Part shown: positions 1 through 7,544 of the stretch, piece after piece
Layout: each line of letters starts with the position of its first letter
Position numbering within the stretch: position 1 is the first letter of the stretch
Source: Pedobacter sp. UBA1654
GTDB taxonomy: Bacteria > Bacteroidota > Bacteroidia > Sphingobacteriales > Sphingobacteriaceae
Assembly (NCBI GenBank): GCA_002320935.1
Contig: DCLG01000109.1
Span: 76,579 to 87,519, forward strand
Length of the DNA stretch: 10,941 nt
Direction: 5' to 3'
Translations under genes and position numbers: made by a program
The notes under the pieces: model-generated
What the model saw: the letters and a program-made list of their open reading frames with translations, nothing else
Database searches by the model: none
Told to the model about the DNA's origin: nothing

Positions 1-175
1 CATAGCCTCCGCGCTTTTCCCTATATTCGTTGGTACACTACTGGCTTATTATAAAGATCTTGGAAACATTTCTGCAGGTTATCATATTCTATTTATCATC
101 AGCGGTTGCGCCTATATCCTTGCGTGGGGCATCATTCAACTGCTCACCCGTAAGATGAAACCAATTGAACTTTAG
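1..175 (+). CDS. exuT: MFS transporter, C-terminal fragment; probable hexuronate permease
   Basis: An open frame enters from the left edge (first full codon at base 2) and stops with TAG at 173-175, giving the last 57 residues of a protein. They contain two hydrophobic stretches (around ALFPIFVGTLLAYY and ILFIISGCAYILAWGII) joined by a short loop with YKDLGNISAGYH, then a basic tail ending KMKPIEL. This is the usual end of a 12-helix major facilitator protein: the last two helices followed by a short cytoplasmic tail. The fragment alone cannot fix the substrate. The gene ends only 17 bases before a complete glucuronate pathway, so a proton-coupled hexuronate importer of the ExuT type in the inner membrane is the best inference. 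The symbol rests mainly on context. The start and the operon promoter lie outside the window. Confidence 0.75.
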   Translation, partial: IASALFPIFVGTLLAYYKDLGNISAGYHILFIISGCAYILAWGIIQLLTRKMKPIEL

Positions 176-192
176 CAAAACAACACATCCAT

Positions 193-1005
193 ATGGAATT
201 TGGAACATTAAAAGATAAAGTCATCGTTGTTACCGGCGGAACAGGCGTTCTCGGCGCTTCATTTGTCAACAGCATCAGCCGCATGGGCGGAAAAGTTGCC
301 ATTCTCGGGCGTACACTGGATGTGGCACAACAACGTGCAACAGCAATCGAAGCCGCCGGAGGTGAAGCTTTGGCCGTCATGGCCGATGTCATGGACCTCA
401 ACAGCCTGGAAGCTGCAAAATCAGAAATCATAAGCAAATTCGGACGAATAGACGGCTTGGTAAATGCTGCAGGAGGCAATATGCCAGGTGCTGTTATACA
501 ACCCGATCAGGACCTTTTCAGCCTTGATATGAACGCTTTCAATCAGGTGATGAACCTTAATCTTCAGGGTACCATTCAACCTACACAGGTATTCGGCCCG
601 GAAATCGCCAGGGTTGGACAAGGCAGTATTGTGAACATTTCCTCAATGACCTCCCAGCGGGCCATTACCAAAGTTATGGGTTACAGCATCGCCAAAGCTG
701 CCGTGGATGCTTATACACGCTGGTTTGCCGTTGAACTTGCAAACCGTTATGGCGATAAGATCCGGATGAATGCCATTGCTCCGGGTTTCTTTATTACAGA
801 ACAGAACCGGAGATTACTCACCAATGAGGATGAGAGTTTAACCGAACGCGGGAACCTGGTGATTCGTCAGACGCCATTTAAACGCTTTGGCGAACCCGAA
901 GAACTTGAAGGTGCACTGATCTGGCTCCTCAGCGATGATTCTAAATTCGTTACCGGTACCGTGATCAATGTTGACGGCGGTTTTGCCGTATTCGGCGGCG
1001 TTTAA
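193..1005 (+). CDS. uxuB: SDR-family D-mannonate oxidoreductase (fructuronate reductase), Bacillus UxuB type
   Basis: A 270-residue classical short-chain dehydrogenase/reductase. Visible motifs are the N-terminal dinucleotide loop TGGTGVLG (14-21), NAAGG (91-95), the catalytic N123, S151 (in NISSM), Y164 and K168 (YSIAK), and the C-terminal VTGTVINVDGG that closes the substrate pocket. The length is normal for the family. The predicted reaction is NAD(P)H-dependent interconversion of D-fructuronate and D-mannonate in the cytoplasm. SDR proteins do this job in Bacillus (YjmF type), whereas enterobacterial UxuB is an unrelated long-chain polyol dehydrogenase. The assignment depends on position: the gene lies between the transporter and uxuA, and it supplies the only step otherwise missing between UxaC and UxuA. 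The glycine loop departs from the common TGxxxGxG pattern because V19 occupies the second glycine position. It could instead be a gluconate 5-dehydrogenase-like enzyme, but context argues against this. Confidence 0.85.
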   Translation: MEFGTLKDKVIVVTGGTGVLGASFVNSISRMGGKVAILGRTLDVAQQRATAIEAAGGEALAVMADVMDLNSLEAAKSEIISKFGRIDGLVNAAGGNMPGAVIQPDQDLFSLDMNAFNQVMNLNLQGTIQPTQVFGPEIARVGQGSIVNISSMTSQRAITKVMGYSIAKAAVDAYTRWFAVELANRYGDKIRMNAIAPGFFITEQNRRLLTNEDESLTERGNLVIRQTPFKRFGEPEELEGALIWLLSDDSKFVTGTVINVDGGFAVFGGV

Positions 1006-1059
1006 AGGTCCGGATGCTGGCATAGTATAAAATAAAACACATCGCATATAAAGCATTTT

Positions 1060-2247
1060 ATGAGCTTAGAACAAACATGGAGGTGGTACGGCCCCAATGA
1101 TCCGGTGTCGCTCGCAACGATCAGACAAGCCGGTGCTACCGGCGTTGTAACTGCGCTGCATCATATTCCTAATGGTGAAGTATGGTCGAAAGCGGAGATC
1201 CTGAAGCGTAAAGCTGAAGTTGAACAAGCCGGATTAACCTGGTCTGTAGTGGAAAGCGTGCCTGTACACGAGGACATTAAAAAGCGCAGTGGAGACTACC
1301 AGCGTCATATTGATAACTACAAAACCACATTGCTTAATCTTGGTGCCTGCGGTATAGACATCGTATGTTACAACTTTATGCCGGTGCTCGACTGGACCCG
1401 CACCAATCTTGATTTTAAAATGCCGGATGGCTCCACAGCCTTGCGCTTCGAAGCATTTGCTTTCGCCGCATTCGAGCTGTACATCCTCAAACGCCCCGGT
1501 GCCGAAGAAACCTATAGCGAAGACATCAAATTAAAAGCACAAAACTGGCTGGCGCAACAAACTGAAACGGACAAAGCGCTGTTGGTCAAAAATATCATTG
1601 CTGGTTTACCGGGATCTGAAGAAGGCTATACACTCGAAGCCTTTCTACAAGTGCTGAAAAGCTATGACCATATTGGTCCTCAGGAGTTGCAGGCTAACCT
1701 CATTCACTTCCTCGAACAAGTGGTACCGACCGCAGAAGCCGCAGGTGTATTCTTGTGCATCCACCCGGATGATCCGCCTTATCCTATCCTGGGACTGCCA
1801 CGTGTGCTCAGCACGGAGGCTGACGTTCAAACGCTGTACGATGCCGTACCTTCCAGACATAACGGACTAACCTACTGCACTGGCTCCTTCGGCGTCAGAG
1901 CAGACAATGACCTGCCTGGTATGATAGAACGACTCGGCGACCGGATCCATTTCATACATTTACGAAGTACCCGCAGGGATGAAGAAGGCAACTTTCATGA
2001 AGCTGATCACCTGGACGGCGATGTTGACATGTATGCCGTAATGCTGGCTTTGATTAAAGAACAACAGAAACGGGTCGCATCTGGCAGAACAGACACCAGA
2101 ATGCCATTCCGTCCCGATCACGGGCATAAAATGCTCGATGACCTGCATAAAAAAACAAATCCTGGATATTCTGCAATCGGCCGCCTTCGTGGCCTTGCAG
2201 AGCTGCGTGGACTGGAACTTGGTATCCGCAGAAGCCTGCAACAGTAA
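1060..2247 (+). CDS. uxuA: Mannonate dehydratase UxuA
   Basis: A 395-residue cytoplasmic enzyme that dehydrates D-mannonate to 2-keto-3-deoxy-D-gluconate (EC 4.2.1.8). It begins with the family-typical [10 protein letters not shown] stretch and [20 protein letters not shown]. The divalent-metal site of this TIM-barrel family can be followed along the sequence: H235 in [11 protein letters not shown]273 in TYCTGSFG, H300 in HFIHLRS and D353 in RPDHGH are the probable ligands, by analogy with known structures. The length matches the E. coli protein (about 394). The ATG start is followed directly by the conserved N-terminus, so the start is secure. The 54-base gap after the SDR gene is AT-rich and shows no terminator, so cotranscription is likely. 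It acts immediately after the SDR reductase and before KdgK. Confidence 0.97.
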   Translation: MSLEQTWRWYGPNDPVSLATIRQAGATGVVTALHHIPNGEVWSKAEILKRKAEVEQAGLTWSVVESVPVHEDIKKRSGDYQRHIDNYKTTLLNLGACGIDIVCYNFMPVLDWTRTNLDFKMPDGSTALRFEAFAFAAFELYILKRPGAEETYSEDIKLKAQNWLAQQTETDKALLVKNIIAGLPGSEEGYTLEAFLQVLKSYDHIGPQELQANLIHFLEQVVPTAEAAGVFLCIHPDDPPYPILGLPRVLSTEADVQTLYDAVPSRHNGLTYCTGSFGVRADNDLPGMIERLGDRIHFIHLRSTRRDEEGNFHEADHLDGDVDMYAVMLALIKEQQKRVASGRTDTRMPFRPDHGHKMLDDLHKKTNPGYSAIGRLRGLAELRGLELGIRRSLQQ

Positions 2248-2284
2248 TCATTAACATTTAAGCACCCATCCTAAATAAGGCAAT

Positions 2285-3697
2285 ATGAAAGAATTTCTGG
2301 ACGAGAATTTCCTCCTGGAGACGAAAACCGCAGAACGTTTATACCACGAATATGCGAAAGACATGCCCATCATCGACTACCATAACCACCTGCCACCAGA
2401 TCAGATTGCTGCCGACCTGCAATTTGGCAATATGACGCAGATCTGGCTTGCAGGCGATCATTATAAATGGCGTGCTATGCGGGCCAATGGGGTGAATGAA
2501 GCTTTTATTACCGGCAACAAGACAGATGCAGAGAAGTTCGAAAAATGGGCTGAAACGGTACCATTCACCATGCGCAACCCCTTATATCACTGGACGCACC
2601 TGGAGCTGCAGCGTTATTTCGGTATAAAGGAACTTCTATCGCCAAAAACCGCATCCAATATTTACCAGCAATGTAATGAGCAACTGCAAAGTCCGGATTT
2701 TTCTGTTCGCAATCTGCTGCGCCGTATGAATGTGCGCCAGGTATGTACCACAGATGACCCGCTGGATGATCTAAACTTCCATCAGGAATTGCTTAATGGC
2801 GAATTCGAGATCGGTGTAGCGCCGGCTTTCAGGCCAGACAAAGCCATGAACCCAGACGACCTCGACGCCTTGAACCAATACATAGACCGGCTGGAAAATA
2901 TCAGCAACACTGAAATCACGGATTATGACAGCTATCTAAAGGCGCTCAAAACCCGCCATGATTATTTCGCTGCTAATGGCTGCACAGTTTCTGATCATGG
3001 CCTCGAACAGATCTATGCCGAAGATTATGAAGCTGCAGAAATCAGCCAAATTTTTAATAACATACGCCTGAGAATCACGCTTACACCTTCAGAAGCATTG
3101 AAATTCAAGTCTGCTATGCTTTACGAGTTCGCCCTTTGGGATCATGAAAAAGGCTGGGTACAGCAATATCACCTGGGCGCCCTGCGCAACAACAATAAGC
3201 GGGCACTACAAACCCTGGGGCCAGATACCGGCTGGGATTCTATAGGCGATTTTAGTCAGGCAGCAGCCTTATCGCGCTTCCTCGACAAGCTTGATGCAGA
3301 TGACAGGCTCACAAAAACGATCATATACAACCTCAATCCTACAGACAATGATGTGATGGCTGCCATGATTGGCAACTTCAATGATGGTTCCCTTGCCGGA
3401 AAGATCCAGTTTGGTTCCGCCTGGTGGTTCAACGATCAGAAAGAAGGGATGACCAAACAGCTAAATACCCTGTCGAATATCGGACTGTTGAGCCGCATGG
3501 TCGGTATGCTCACGGATTCACGCAGCTTTTTGTCCTTTCCCCGACATGAATATTTTCGTCGCATTCTATGCAATTTATACGCAGAAGATGTAGAAAAAGG
3601 CGAATTGCCGAATGACATCGAATGGATTGGAAAAACGATCCAGGACATCTGCTATTACAATGCTAAAAACTACTTTGATTTCGCAGCTTTGAAATAA
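2285..3697 (+). CDS. uxaC: Uronate (glucuronate) isomerase UxaC
   Basis: A 470-residue member of the amidohydrolase superfamily, the usual length for UxaC. It converts D-glucuronate to D-fructuronate, and D-galacturonate to D-tagaturonate (EC 5.3.1.12), in the cytoplasm. The metal-binding HxH of the first barrel strand is seen in DYHNHLPP (H33 and H35). The family-typical TTDDPLDDL follows at 155-163, with QFGSAWWFNDQKEGM and LTDSRSFLSFPRHEYFRR in the C-terminal half. It is the first chemical step of the pathway encoded here. It lies 37 bases after uxuA and 14 bases before kdgK, so it is part of the same transcript. No partner genes for the galacturonate branch are seen, so glucuronate is the probable physiological substrate. 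Confidence 0.97.
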   Translation: MKEFLDENFLLETKTAERLYHEYAKDMPIIDYHNHLPPDQIAADLQFGNMTQIWLAGDHYKWRAMRANGVNEAFITGNKTDAEKFEKWAETVPFTMRNPLYHWTHLELQRYFGIKELLSPKTASNIYQQCNEQLQSPDFSVRNLLRRMNVRQVCTTDDPLDDLNFHQELLNGEFEIGVAPAFRPDKAMNPDDLDALNQYIDRLENISNTEITDYDSYLKALKTRHDYFAANGCTVSDHGLEQIYAEDYEAAEISQIFNNIRLRITLTPSEALKFKSAMLYEFALWDHEKGWVQQYHLGALRNNNKRALQTLGPDTGWDSIGDFSQAAALSRFLDKLDADDRLTKTIIYNLNPTDNDVMAAMIGNFNDGSLAGKIQFGSAWWFNDQKEGMTKQLNTLSNIGLLSRMVGMLTDSRSFLSFPRHEYFRRILCNLYAEDVEKGELPNDIEWIGKTIQDICYYNAKNYFDFAALK

Positions 3698-3711
3698 CCA
3701 GCAGAACCAAA

Positions 3712-4770
3712 ATGAACACGAACGAAAACAACTCACCCCTGCTACAGAACCAAGGCGTACTATCCTTTGGTGAGCTGCTGCTGCGTATCTGTCCAGACGC
3801 AAATGGCGAATGGCTCAATACAAACCAGCTTCCGGTGTATGTTGGTGGTGCCGAACTCAACGTCGCTTCCGCACTTGCCCTCTGGGACATTCCCTCATCC
3901 TACATGACGGTAATCCCCGGCAACATGCTTTCGAAGCAGCTGATCGGCCATATTCAAGCGAGAGGGGTCAATACAGCCCCCATTAGCTTCGGCGGAAAAC
4001 GTATGGGCATCTACTACCTGACCAGTGGCGAGGATGTAAAACATGCCGGCGTGATTTACGACCGTGCGCATTCAGCATTCGCCGAGCTGCAGCCCGGGAC
4101 AATTAACTGGGAGAAAGTTTTTGACGGCATCTCCTGGTTTCATTTTTCCGCAATATGCCCAGCACTGTCCGAAAGCGTTGTAGCGGTTTGTCAGGAAGCC
4201 TTAAAGTACGCGGAAGACAAAGGAATTTATGTATCCCTGGACCTGAACTACCGTGCTAAGCTTTGGCAATACGGCAAAGCGCCCATCGACGTCATGCCTG
4301 ATCTGGCAAAACATTGTGACCTGATCATGGGCAATGTCTGGTCTGCTGAACTAATGCTCGGCACCCCGCTTGCAGCCGATCTTAAGATCCGTGATGAGGA
4401 ACAAGGCTACCTTGATCAGGCTGAAGTAACTTCCAAGGCCATCATAAGGCAATTTCCAAAGTGCAAAGCCGTAGCAAATACCTACCGCTTCGATCATATG
4501 GAATCCGGAATTAAATACTATACTACATATTATACAGACAAACACTTGTATCGTTCCACAGTATACACCACTTTAAATTACGTAGATAAGGTTGGTAGTG
4601 GCGACTGCTTCATGGCGGGACTCATTTATGGCCGAATCAAAGGCCATGATCATCAGGAAACGATCGATTTTGCCACCGCAGCCGCATTTAACAAATTGTT
4701 TGTTGCAAGTGATGCTACCAGCACCCCTGCAGCCGACATCTACGCATTGATAAACGAAACAAACAAATGA
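3712..4770 (+). CDS. kdgK: PfkB-family sugar kinase, probable 2-keto-3-deoxygluconate kinase
   Basis: A 352-residue ribokinase/PfkB fold protein. The substrate-side motif GGAELNVA is at 45-52. The C-terminal ATP and anion-hole signature is DKVGSGDCFMAGL, where D298 of GSGD is the expected catalytic base. The predicted reaction is phosphorylation of KDG to KDPG by ATP (EC 2.7.1.45). Placement between uxaC and eda supports KDG as substrate, since its product is what Eda cleaves. The protein is about 40 residues longer than E. coli KdgK. The extra length includes a short N-terminal tail before the first strand (GVLSFGELLLRI) and a longer segment before the signature, around 220-285. The last four bases, ATGA, are shared with the start of eda, which suggests translational coupling. 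Other PfkB substrates such as fructose or gluconate-type sugars cannot be excluded from motifs alone. Confidence 0.88.
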   Translation: MNTNENNSPLLQNQGVLSFGELLLRICPDANGEWLNTNQLPVYVGGAELNVASALALWDIPSSYMTVIPGNMLSKQLIGHIQARGVNTAPISFGGKRMGIYYLTSGEDVKHAGVIYDRAHSAFAELQPGTINWEKVFDGISWFHFSAICPALSESVVAVCQEALKYAEDKGIYVSLDLNYRAKLWQYGKAPIDVMPDLAKHCDLIMGNVWSAELMLGTPLAADLKIRDEEQGYLDQAEVTSKAIIRQFPKCKAVANTYRFDHMESGIKYYTTYYTDKHLYRSTVYTTLNYVDKVGSGDCFMAGLIYGRIKGHDHQETIDFATAAAFNKLFVASDATSTPAADIYALINETNK

Positions 4771-5429
4771 AAAAAACCAAGGGAGAGATATTAGCAGCAT
4801 TATTGGAACAGGGCCTTTTGCCTCTGTTCTATCTGGAAAGTAAGGCGGAAAGTGCTGAAATCCTGCAAGCATTGTATCGGGCCGGCGTCCGGGTATTTGA
4901 ATATACCAATCGTGGACCTGCAGCATTGGAGAATTTCAAACATCTGATCGAACTTAAAAACAGCACTATGCCCGACCTGCAGCTTGGCATTGGAACCATT
5001 AAGTCGGTTCAGGATGCTGAAAGCTTTATCGACGCAGGTGCGGATTTCCTTGTTGCTCCGATCATTAATCCCGAAGTTGGTAGACTTGCCCAAAAAGCAG
5101 GTTTGTTATGGGTCCCCGGCTGCATGACACCTACAGAAATCGACCTTGCACAACAGCATGGAGCTTTAATGATCAAGATCTTTCCAGCAAATATCCTGGG
5201 TCCCGAATACATTGCCTCAATTCGTGAACTTTTCCCCGGGCAGCACTTCATTCCAACAGGTGGTGTAGATCTTACTGCAGAAAATATCAGGGCATGGTTC
5301 AAAGCAGGTGTAAGCGCGGTTGGCATGGGTAGTAAGCTGATCAGCAAATCATTGATCCAGGAAAAAGATTATACCACACTGCAGAAAAACACGCAAGCGG
5401 TCCTACAAACCATTAAAGAAAACAGGTAA
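4767..5429 (+). CDS. eda: KDPG aldolase (2-dehydro-3-deoxyphosphogluconate aldolase)
   Basis: A 220-residue class I aldolase of the Eda family that splits KDPG into pyruvate and glyceraldehyde 3-phosphate (EC 4.1.2.14). Key residues are visible: the general acid/base E45 and R49 in FEYTNRG, and the Schiff-base lysine K137 in MIKIFPAN. PTGGVD and the phosphate-binding GVSAVGMGSKL follow near the C-terminus. The family length is about 205-220, so the gene is complete. It overlaps kdgK by 4 bases (ATGA), the tightest junction in the operon, fitting coupled production of kinase and aldolase. It is the last gene of the hexuronate operon and is followed after 23 bases by the convergent dacB-type gene. 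The enzyme may also act on KHG (EC 4.1.3.16 activity), as many relatives do. Confidence 0.95.
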   Translation: MKKTKGEILAALLEQGLLPLFYLESKAESAEILQALYRAGVRVFEYTNRGPAALENFKHLIELKNSTMPDLQLGIGTIKSVQDAESFIDAGADFLVAPIINPEVGRLAQKAGLLWVPGCMTPTEIDLAQQHGALMIKIFPANILGPEYIASIRELFPGQHFIPTGGVDLTAENIRAWFKAGVSAVGMGSKLISKSLIQEKDYTTLQKNTQAVLQTIKENR

Positions 5430-5431
5430 AC

Positions 5432-5458
5432 TTCTGCGCCAGATAACGCGGATCAGAA
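5432..5458. terminator. Possible weak bidirectional terminator between eda and dacB
   Basis: The convergent junction contains an imperfect inverted repeat. TTCTG (5432-5436) plus CGC (5437-5439) face GCG (5448-5450) and CAGAA (5454-5458), with a 3-base bulge and an 8-base loop. ATTTT follows at 5459-5463 on the + side. The repeat starts 2 bases after the eda stop and includes the dacB stop, where a shared terminator for the two converging transcripts would be expected. The stem is short and interrupted, so this is tentative. Confidence 0.3.
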
Positions 5459-6757
5459 ATTTTCATGGATGTAGCTCACCACCCTGCCCATTTCTTTACG
5501 AACCTCTGCAGTTGGCAGCACGTAATTGTTGTTCATGAAAGAATAGATCAAAACCTTACCTTTTTTCGTAAGCACATAACCACTCTGATTGTGGACCCCA
5601 GACAAGGTTCCAGTTTTGCCATATACAAAGGGGTTATCTGTCTTGGGATAGGCATTCTTCAAGGTTCCCGACTTGCCACCACCAGGTAACATGTTAAACA
5701 GCCTTTGCTGATCATTTACCGTGTGATAAATAGAATCCAAGACCGATACCATGTCCCGTGGGCTAAACAGGTTGCCTTTAGATAAACCCGAGCCGTCTAC
5801 CCAGGAAGGATTTCCTGGCAGGTTAGACAGGTACTGCTTACGGATGTGTGCAATCGCTTTTACCCCGTTCAACTCTGCACCTAAAGCATTCGAATATACC
5901 AGCAGCAGCTGTTCAGCGATAAAATTATCACTTGGCAGCATCATCGCTTTTAACACAGAATCCGTTTTAGTGCTGTACAGGGTTTTAGCATTCTCCGGCA
6001 TTTCTGCCTTAACAACACTCACTGGTCGTTTCAGCGCATCAGTAAGCAGGTTTAACGTTAACAAGGTGCTTGTCTTATAAGGCAGGTATTGCAGGTAATC
6101 TGCAGGAACCGGCTTATCTGGAGCACGAAAAACGTTCTGATCAACGTTGCGAAGTACCCTAAAGCCGGGGCTGCTCACATTCGAATCTTTGACTACGCAG
6201 TTGTTCATTGAGGCCGGCACAACCTTCAGTTTACCCTGCTCAGCACTTAAAGCAAGCATATTATCCTGGATCGGAAGCTCGTTAATTTCAGGTTGATAGT
6301 ATTCGTTGAAATCATCCCAGGACCAGCCATTACCATAAAACTTCCCTGTATACCGTCCTGCGGCAAAAAATAACTTTTTCGGACTATTCTTCAGGAAGTT
6401 CAAAGCACGATCACTCTTCAACTGGTTATCAAGGAAAGATGGATCACCTGTACCCCAGAAGATCAGGGAGTCTCCACGTTCTATGTATCGCAGCGCCGGA
6501 ACAGAATCGCCCAGCATCTTCAGTCCTGCATAAAAGGTGTAGAGTTTGGTATTAGAAGCAGGAACAAAATAGAGGTCTGCATTCTTTTCATAAATCATTT
6601 TTTTTGCCTCCAGGTCGTATAAAGCAAACCCGGTATGATACTGATTGGTAATCGCAGGCTTATCAAACTGGGATGCTACACCTTTTGCCATTCTCTGGTT
6701 CGTGGCGCATGCACTGCAAATGATGCTGGCAATGAGGCAGGAGACTATTCTTTTCAT
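5453..6757 (-). CDS. dacB: D-alanyl-D-alanine carboxypeptidase/endopeptidase, PBP4 (peptidase S13) family
   Basis: A 434-residue penicillin-binding protein of low molecular mass. The three active-site motifs appear in order from the ATG at 6757: SNTK (S68 nucleophile, K71), SDN (276-278) and KTGT (381-384). The family-typical WVDGSGLS lies between the last two. Known relatives remove terminal D-Ala from peptidoglycan stem peptides or cut cross-links in the periplasm. The N-terminus MKRIV plus a hydrophobic stretch ending CSAC-ATN is a signal peptide, probably of lipoprotein type with C17 as the lipidated residue, although Cys at -3 is unusual. An in-frame TTG at 6763 would add two residues; ATG is preferred because it gives the normal MKR signal start. 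The gene has no metabolic link to either neighbour. It lies 38 bases after glpF on the same strand, behind a strong hairpin. Confidence 0.93.
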   Translation of the reverse strand: MKRIVSCLIASIICSACATNQRMAKGVASQFDKPAITNQYHTGFALYDLEAKKMIYEKNADLYFVPASNTKLYTFYAGLKMLGDSVPALRYIERGDSLIFWGTGDPSFLDNQLKSDRALNFLKNSPKKLFFAAGRYTGKFYGNGWSWDDFNEYYQPEINELPIQDNMLALSAEQGKLKVVPASMNNCVVKDSNVSSPGFRVLRNVDQNVFRAPDKPVPADYLQYLPYKTSTLLTLNLLTDALKRPVSVVKAEMPENAKTLYSTKTDSVLKAMMLPSDNFIAEQLLLVYSNALGAELNGVKAIAHIRKQYLSNLPGNPSWVDGSGLSKGNLFSPRDMVSVLDSIYHTVNDQQRLFNMLPGGGKSGTLKNAYPKTDNPFVYGKTGTLSGVHNQSGYVLTKKGKVLIYSFMNNNYVLPTAEVRKEMGRVVSYIHENF

Positions 6758-6761
6758 ATTC

Positions 6762-6789
6762 AACTTATCCGGTTATAGCCGGACAAGTT
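6762..6789. other. Strong hairpin between glpF and dacB
   Basis: AACTT-A-TCCGG (6762-6772) and CCGGA-C-AAGTT (6779-6789) form an 11-position stem with one A/C mismatch and a 6-base loop, TTATAG. On the - strand it starts 6 bases after the glpF stop and its 3' arm ends 4 bases before the dacB ATG. No U-run follows it in that direction (GAATATG comes next), so it does not look like a standard intrinsic terminator of the glpKF transcript. In the + direction AATTAATTATTT follows. Possible roles are mRNA processing or stabilisation at the end of glpF, or masking of dacB translation initiation. Confidence 0.6.
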
Positions 6790-6795
6790 AATTAA

Positions 6796-7524
6796 TTATT
6801 TCAGGTACAGGAAGAGCATCGCAGCAATGGCCGCCCCAATAATAGGGCCCACTACCGGAATCCATGCATATTCCCAGTTTCCGTCCCCTTTTTTAGGAAT
6901 TGGCAGCAAACAATGCATGATCCTCGGGCCCAGGTCACGTGCCGGATTAATTGCATACCCCGTTGTACCACCCAGCGAAAGTCCAATACCCCAAACCAGA
7001 AATGCAACAGGGAGCGCACCCAATGAACCCAGACCAAAAGGTGTTTTATCTACACCCATCTCCGGATTTGTAAAATAGAAAATCACAAAGATCAGCACAA
7101 AGGTACCCACGATCTCTCCAATCAGGTTTGATGTCGTATTTCTAATCGCCGGAGCGGTACAGAAAACCGCAGCTTTGCAGCCCGGATCCTCTGTTTCTTT
7201 AAAGTGATCTCTATATATCAGCCATACCAGCAGCGCCCCAAGCATGGCCCCAATAAACTGTGCCAGGATGAACATGGGTGCATTTGCCCACTCGAACTTT
7301 CCCGCAATTGCCAGCCCAACAGTCACCGCAGGATTCAGATGTGCACCACTGTAAGGTCCTGCAATTACAACACCTGTAAACACGCCCAGCGCCCATCCGG
7401 TGGTGATCACGATCCATCCCCCGTTAGCACCTTTGGTTCCCGATAATACCACATTGGCTACAACACCATTACCCATCAGGATAACGAACATGGTACCGAT
7501 TAATTCAGCCGTAAATTCATTCAT
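6796..7524 (-). CDS. glpF: Glycerol facilitator GlpF (aquaglyceroporin, MIP family)
   Basis: A 242-residue membrane channel with the two half-helix signatures of the major intrinsic protein family: HLNPAVTVG (NPA at 64-66) and AINPARDLGPR (NPA at 193-195). D197 directly after the second NPA-R is the mark of the glycerol-conducting branch rather than a water-only aquaporin. Six hydrophobic spans surround these motifs and the length is slightly below E. coli GlpF (281). It provides facilitated diffusion of glycerol through the inner membrane, made one-way by GlpK. It lies 20 bases downstream of glpK on the same strand, so it is the second gene of a glpKF transcript. This is the reverse of the E. 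coli glpFK order. The hairpin after its stop separates it from dacB. Confidence 0.95.
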   Translation of the reverse strand: MNEFTAELIGTMFVILMGNGVVANVVLSGTKGANGGWIVITTGWALGVFTGVVIAGPYSGAHLNPAVTVGLAIAGKFEWANAPMFILAQFIGAMLGALLVWLIYRDHFKETEDPGCKAAVFCTAPAIRNTTSNLIGEIVGTFVLIFVIFYFTNPEMGVDKTPFGLGSLGALPVAFLVWGIGLSLGGTTGYAINPARDLGPRIMHCLLPIPKKGDGNWEYAWIPVVGPIIGAAIAAMLFLYLK

Positions 7525-7544
7525 AACTTAATTGATAAAATAAT

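Noticed and set aside
144..479. A 111-codon - strand open frame opposite the SDR gene.
   Set aside because: It is fully antisense to the SDR cofactor domain and has a low-complexity Ala/Pro/Ser/Met composition typical of antisense frames.
4573..4926. A 117-codon - strand open frame across the kdgK-eda junction.
   Set aside because: It lies antisense to two strongly supported genes and shows no domain features; it is a by-product of their codon use.
5009..5347. A 112-codon - strand open frame inside eda.
   Set aside because: It lies wholly antisense to the aldolase active-site region. Its Pro/Ser/Ala-rich sequence mirrors the codons of the sense gene.
6758..6763. A TTG codon two residues upstream of the dacB ATG as an alternative start.
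   Set aside because: The ATG at 6757 gives the usual MKR signal-peptide start, and TTG starts are uncommon in this group.
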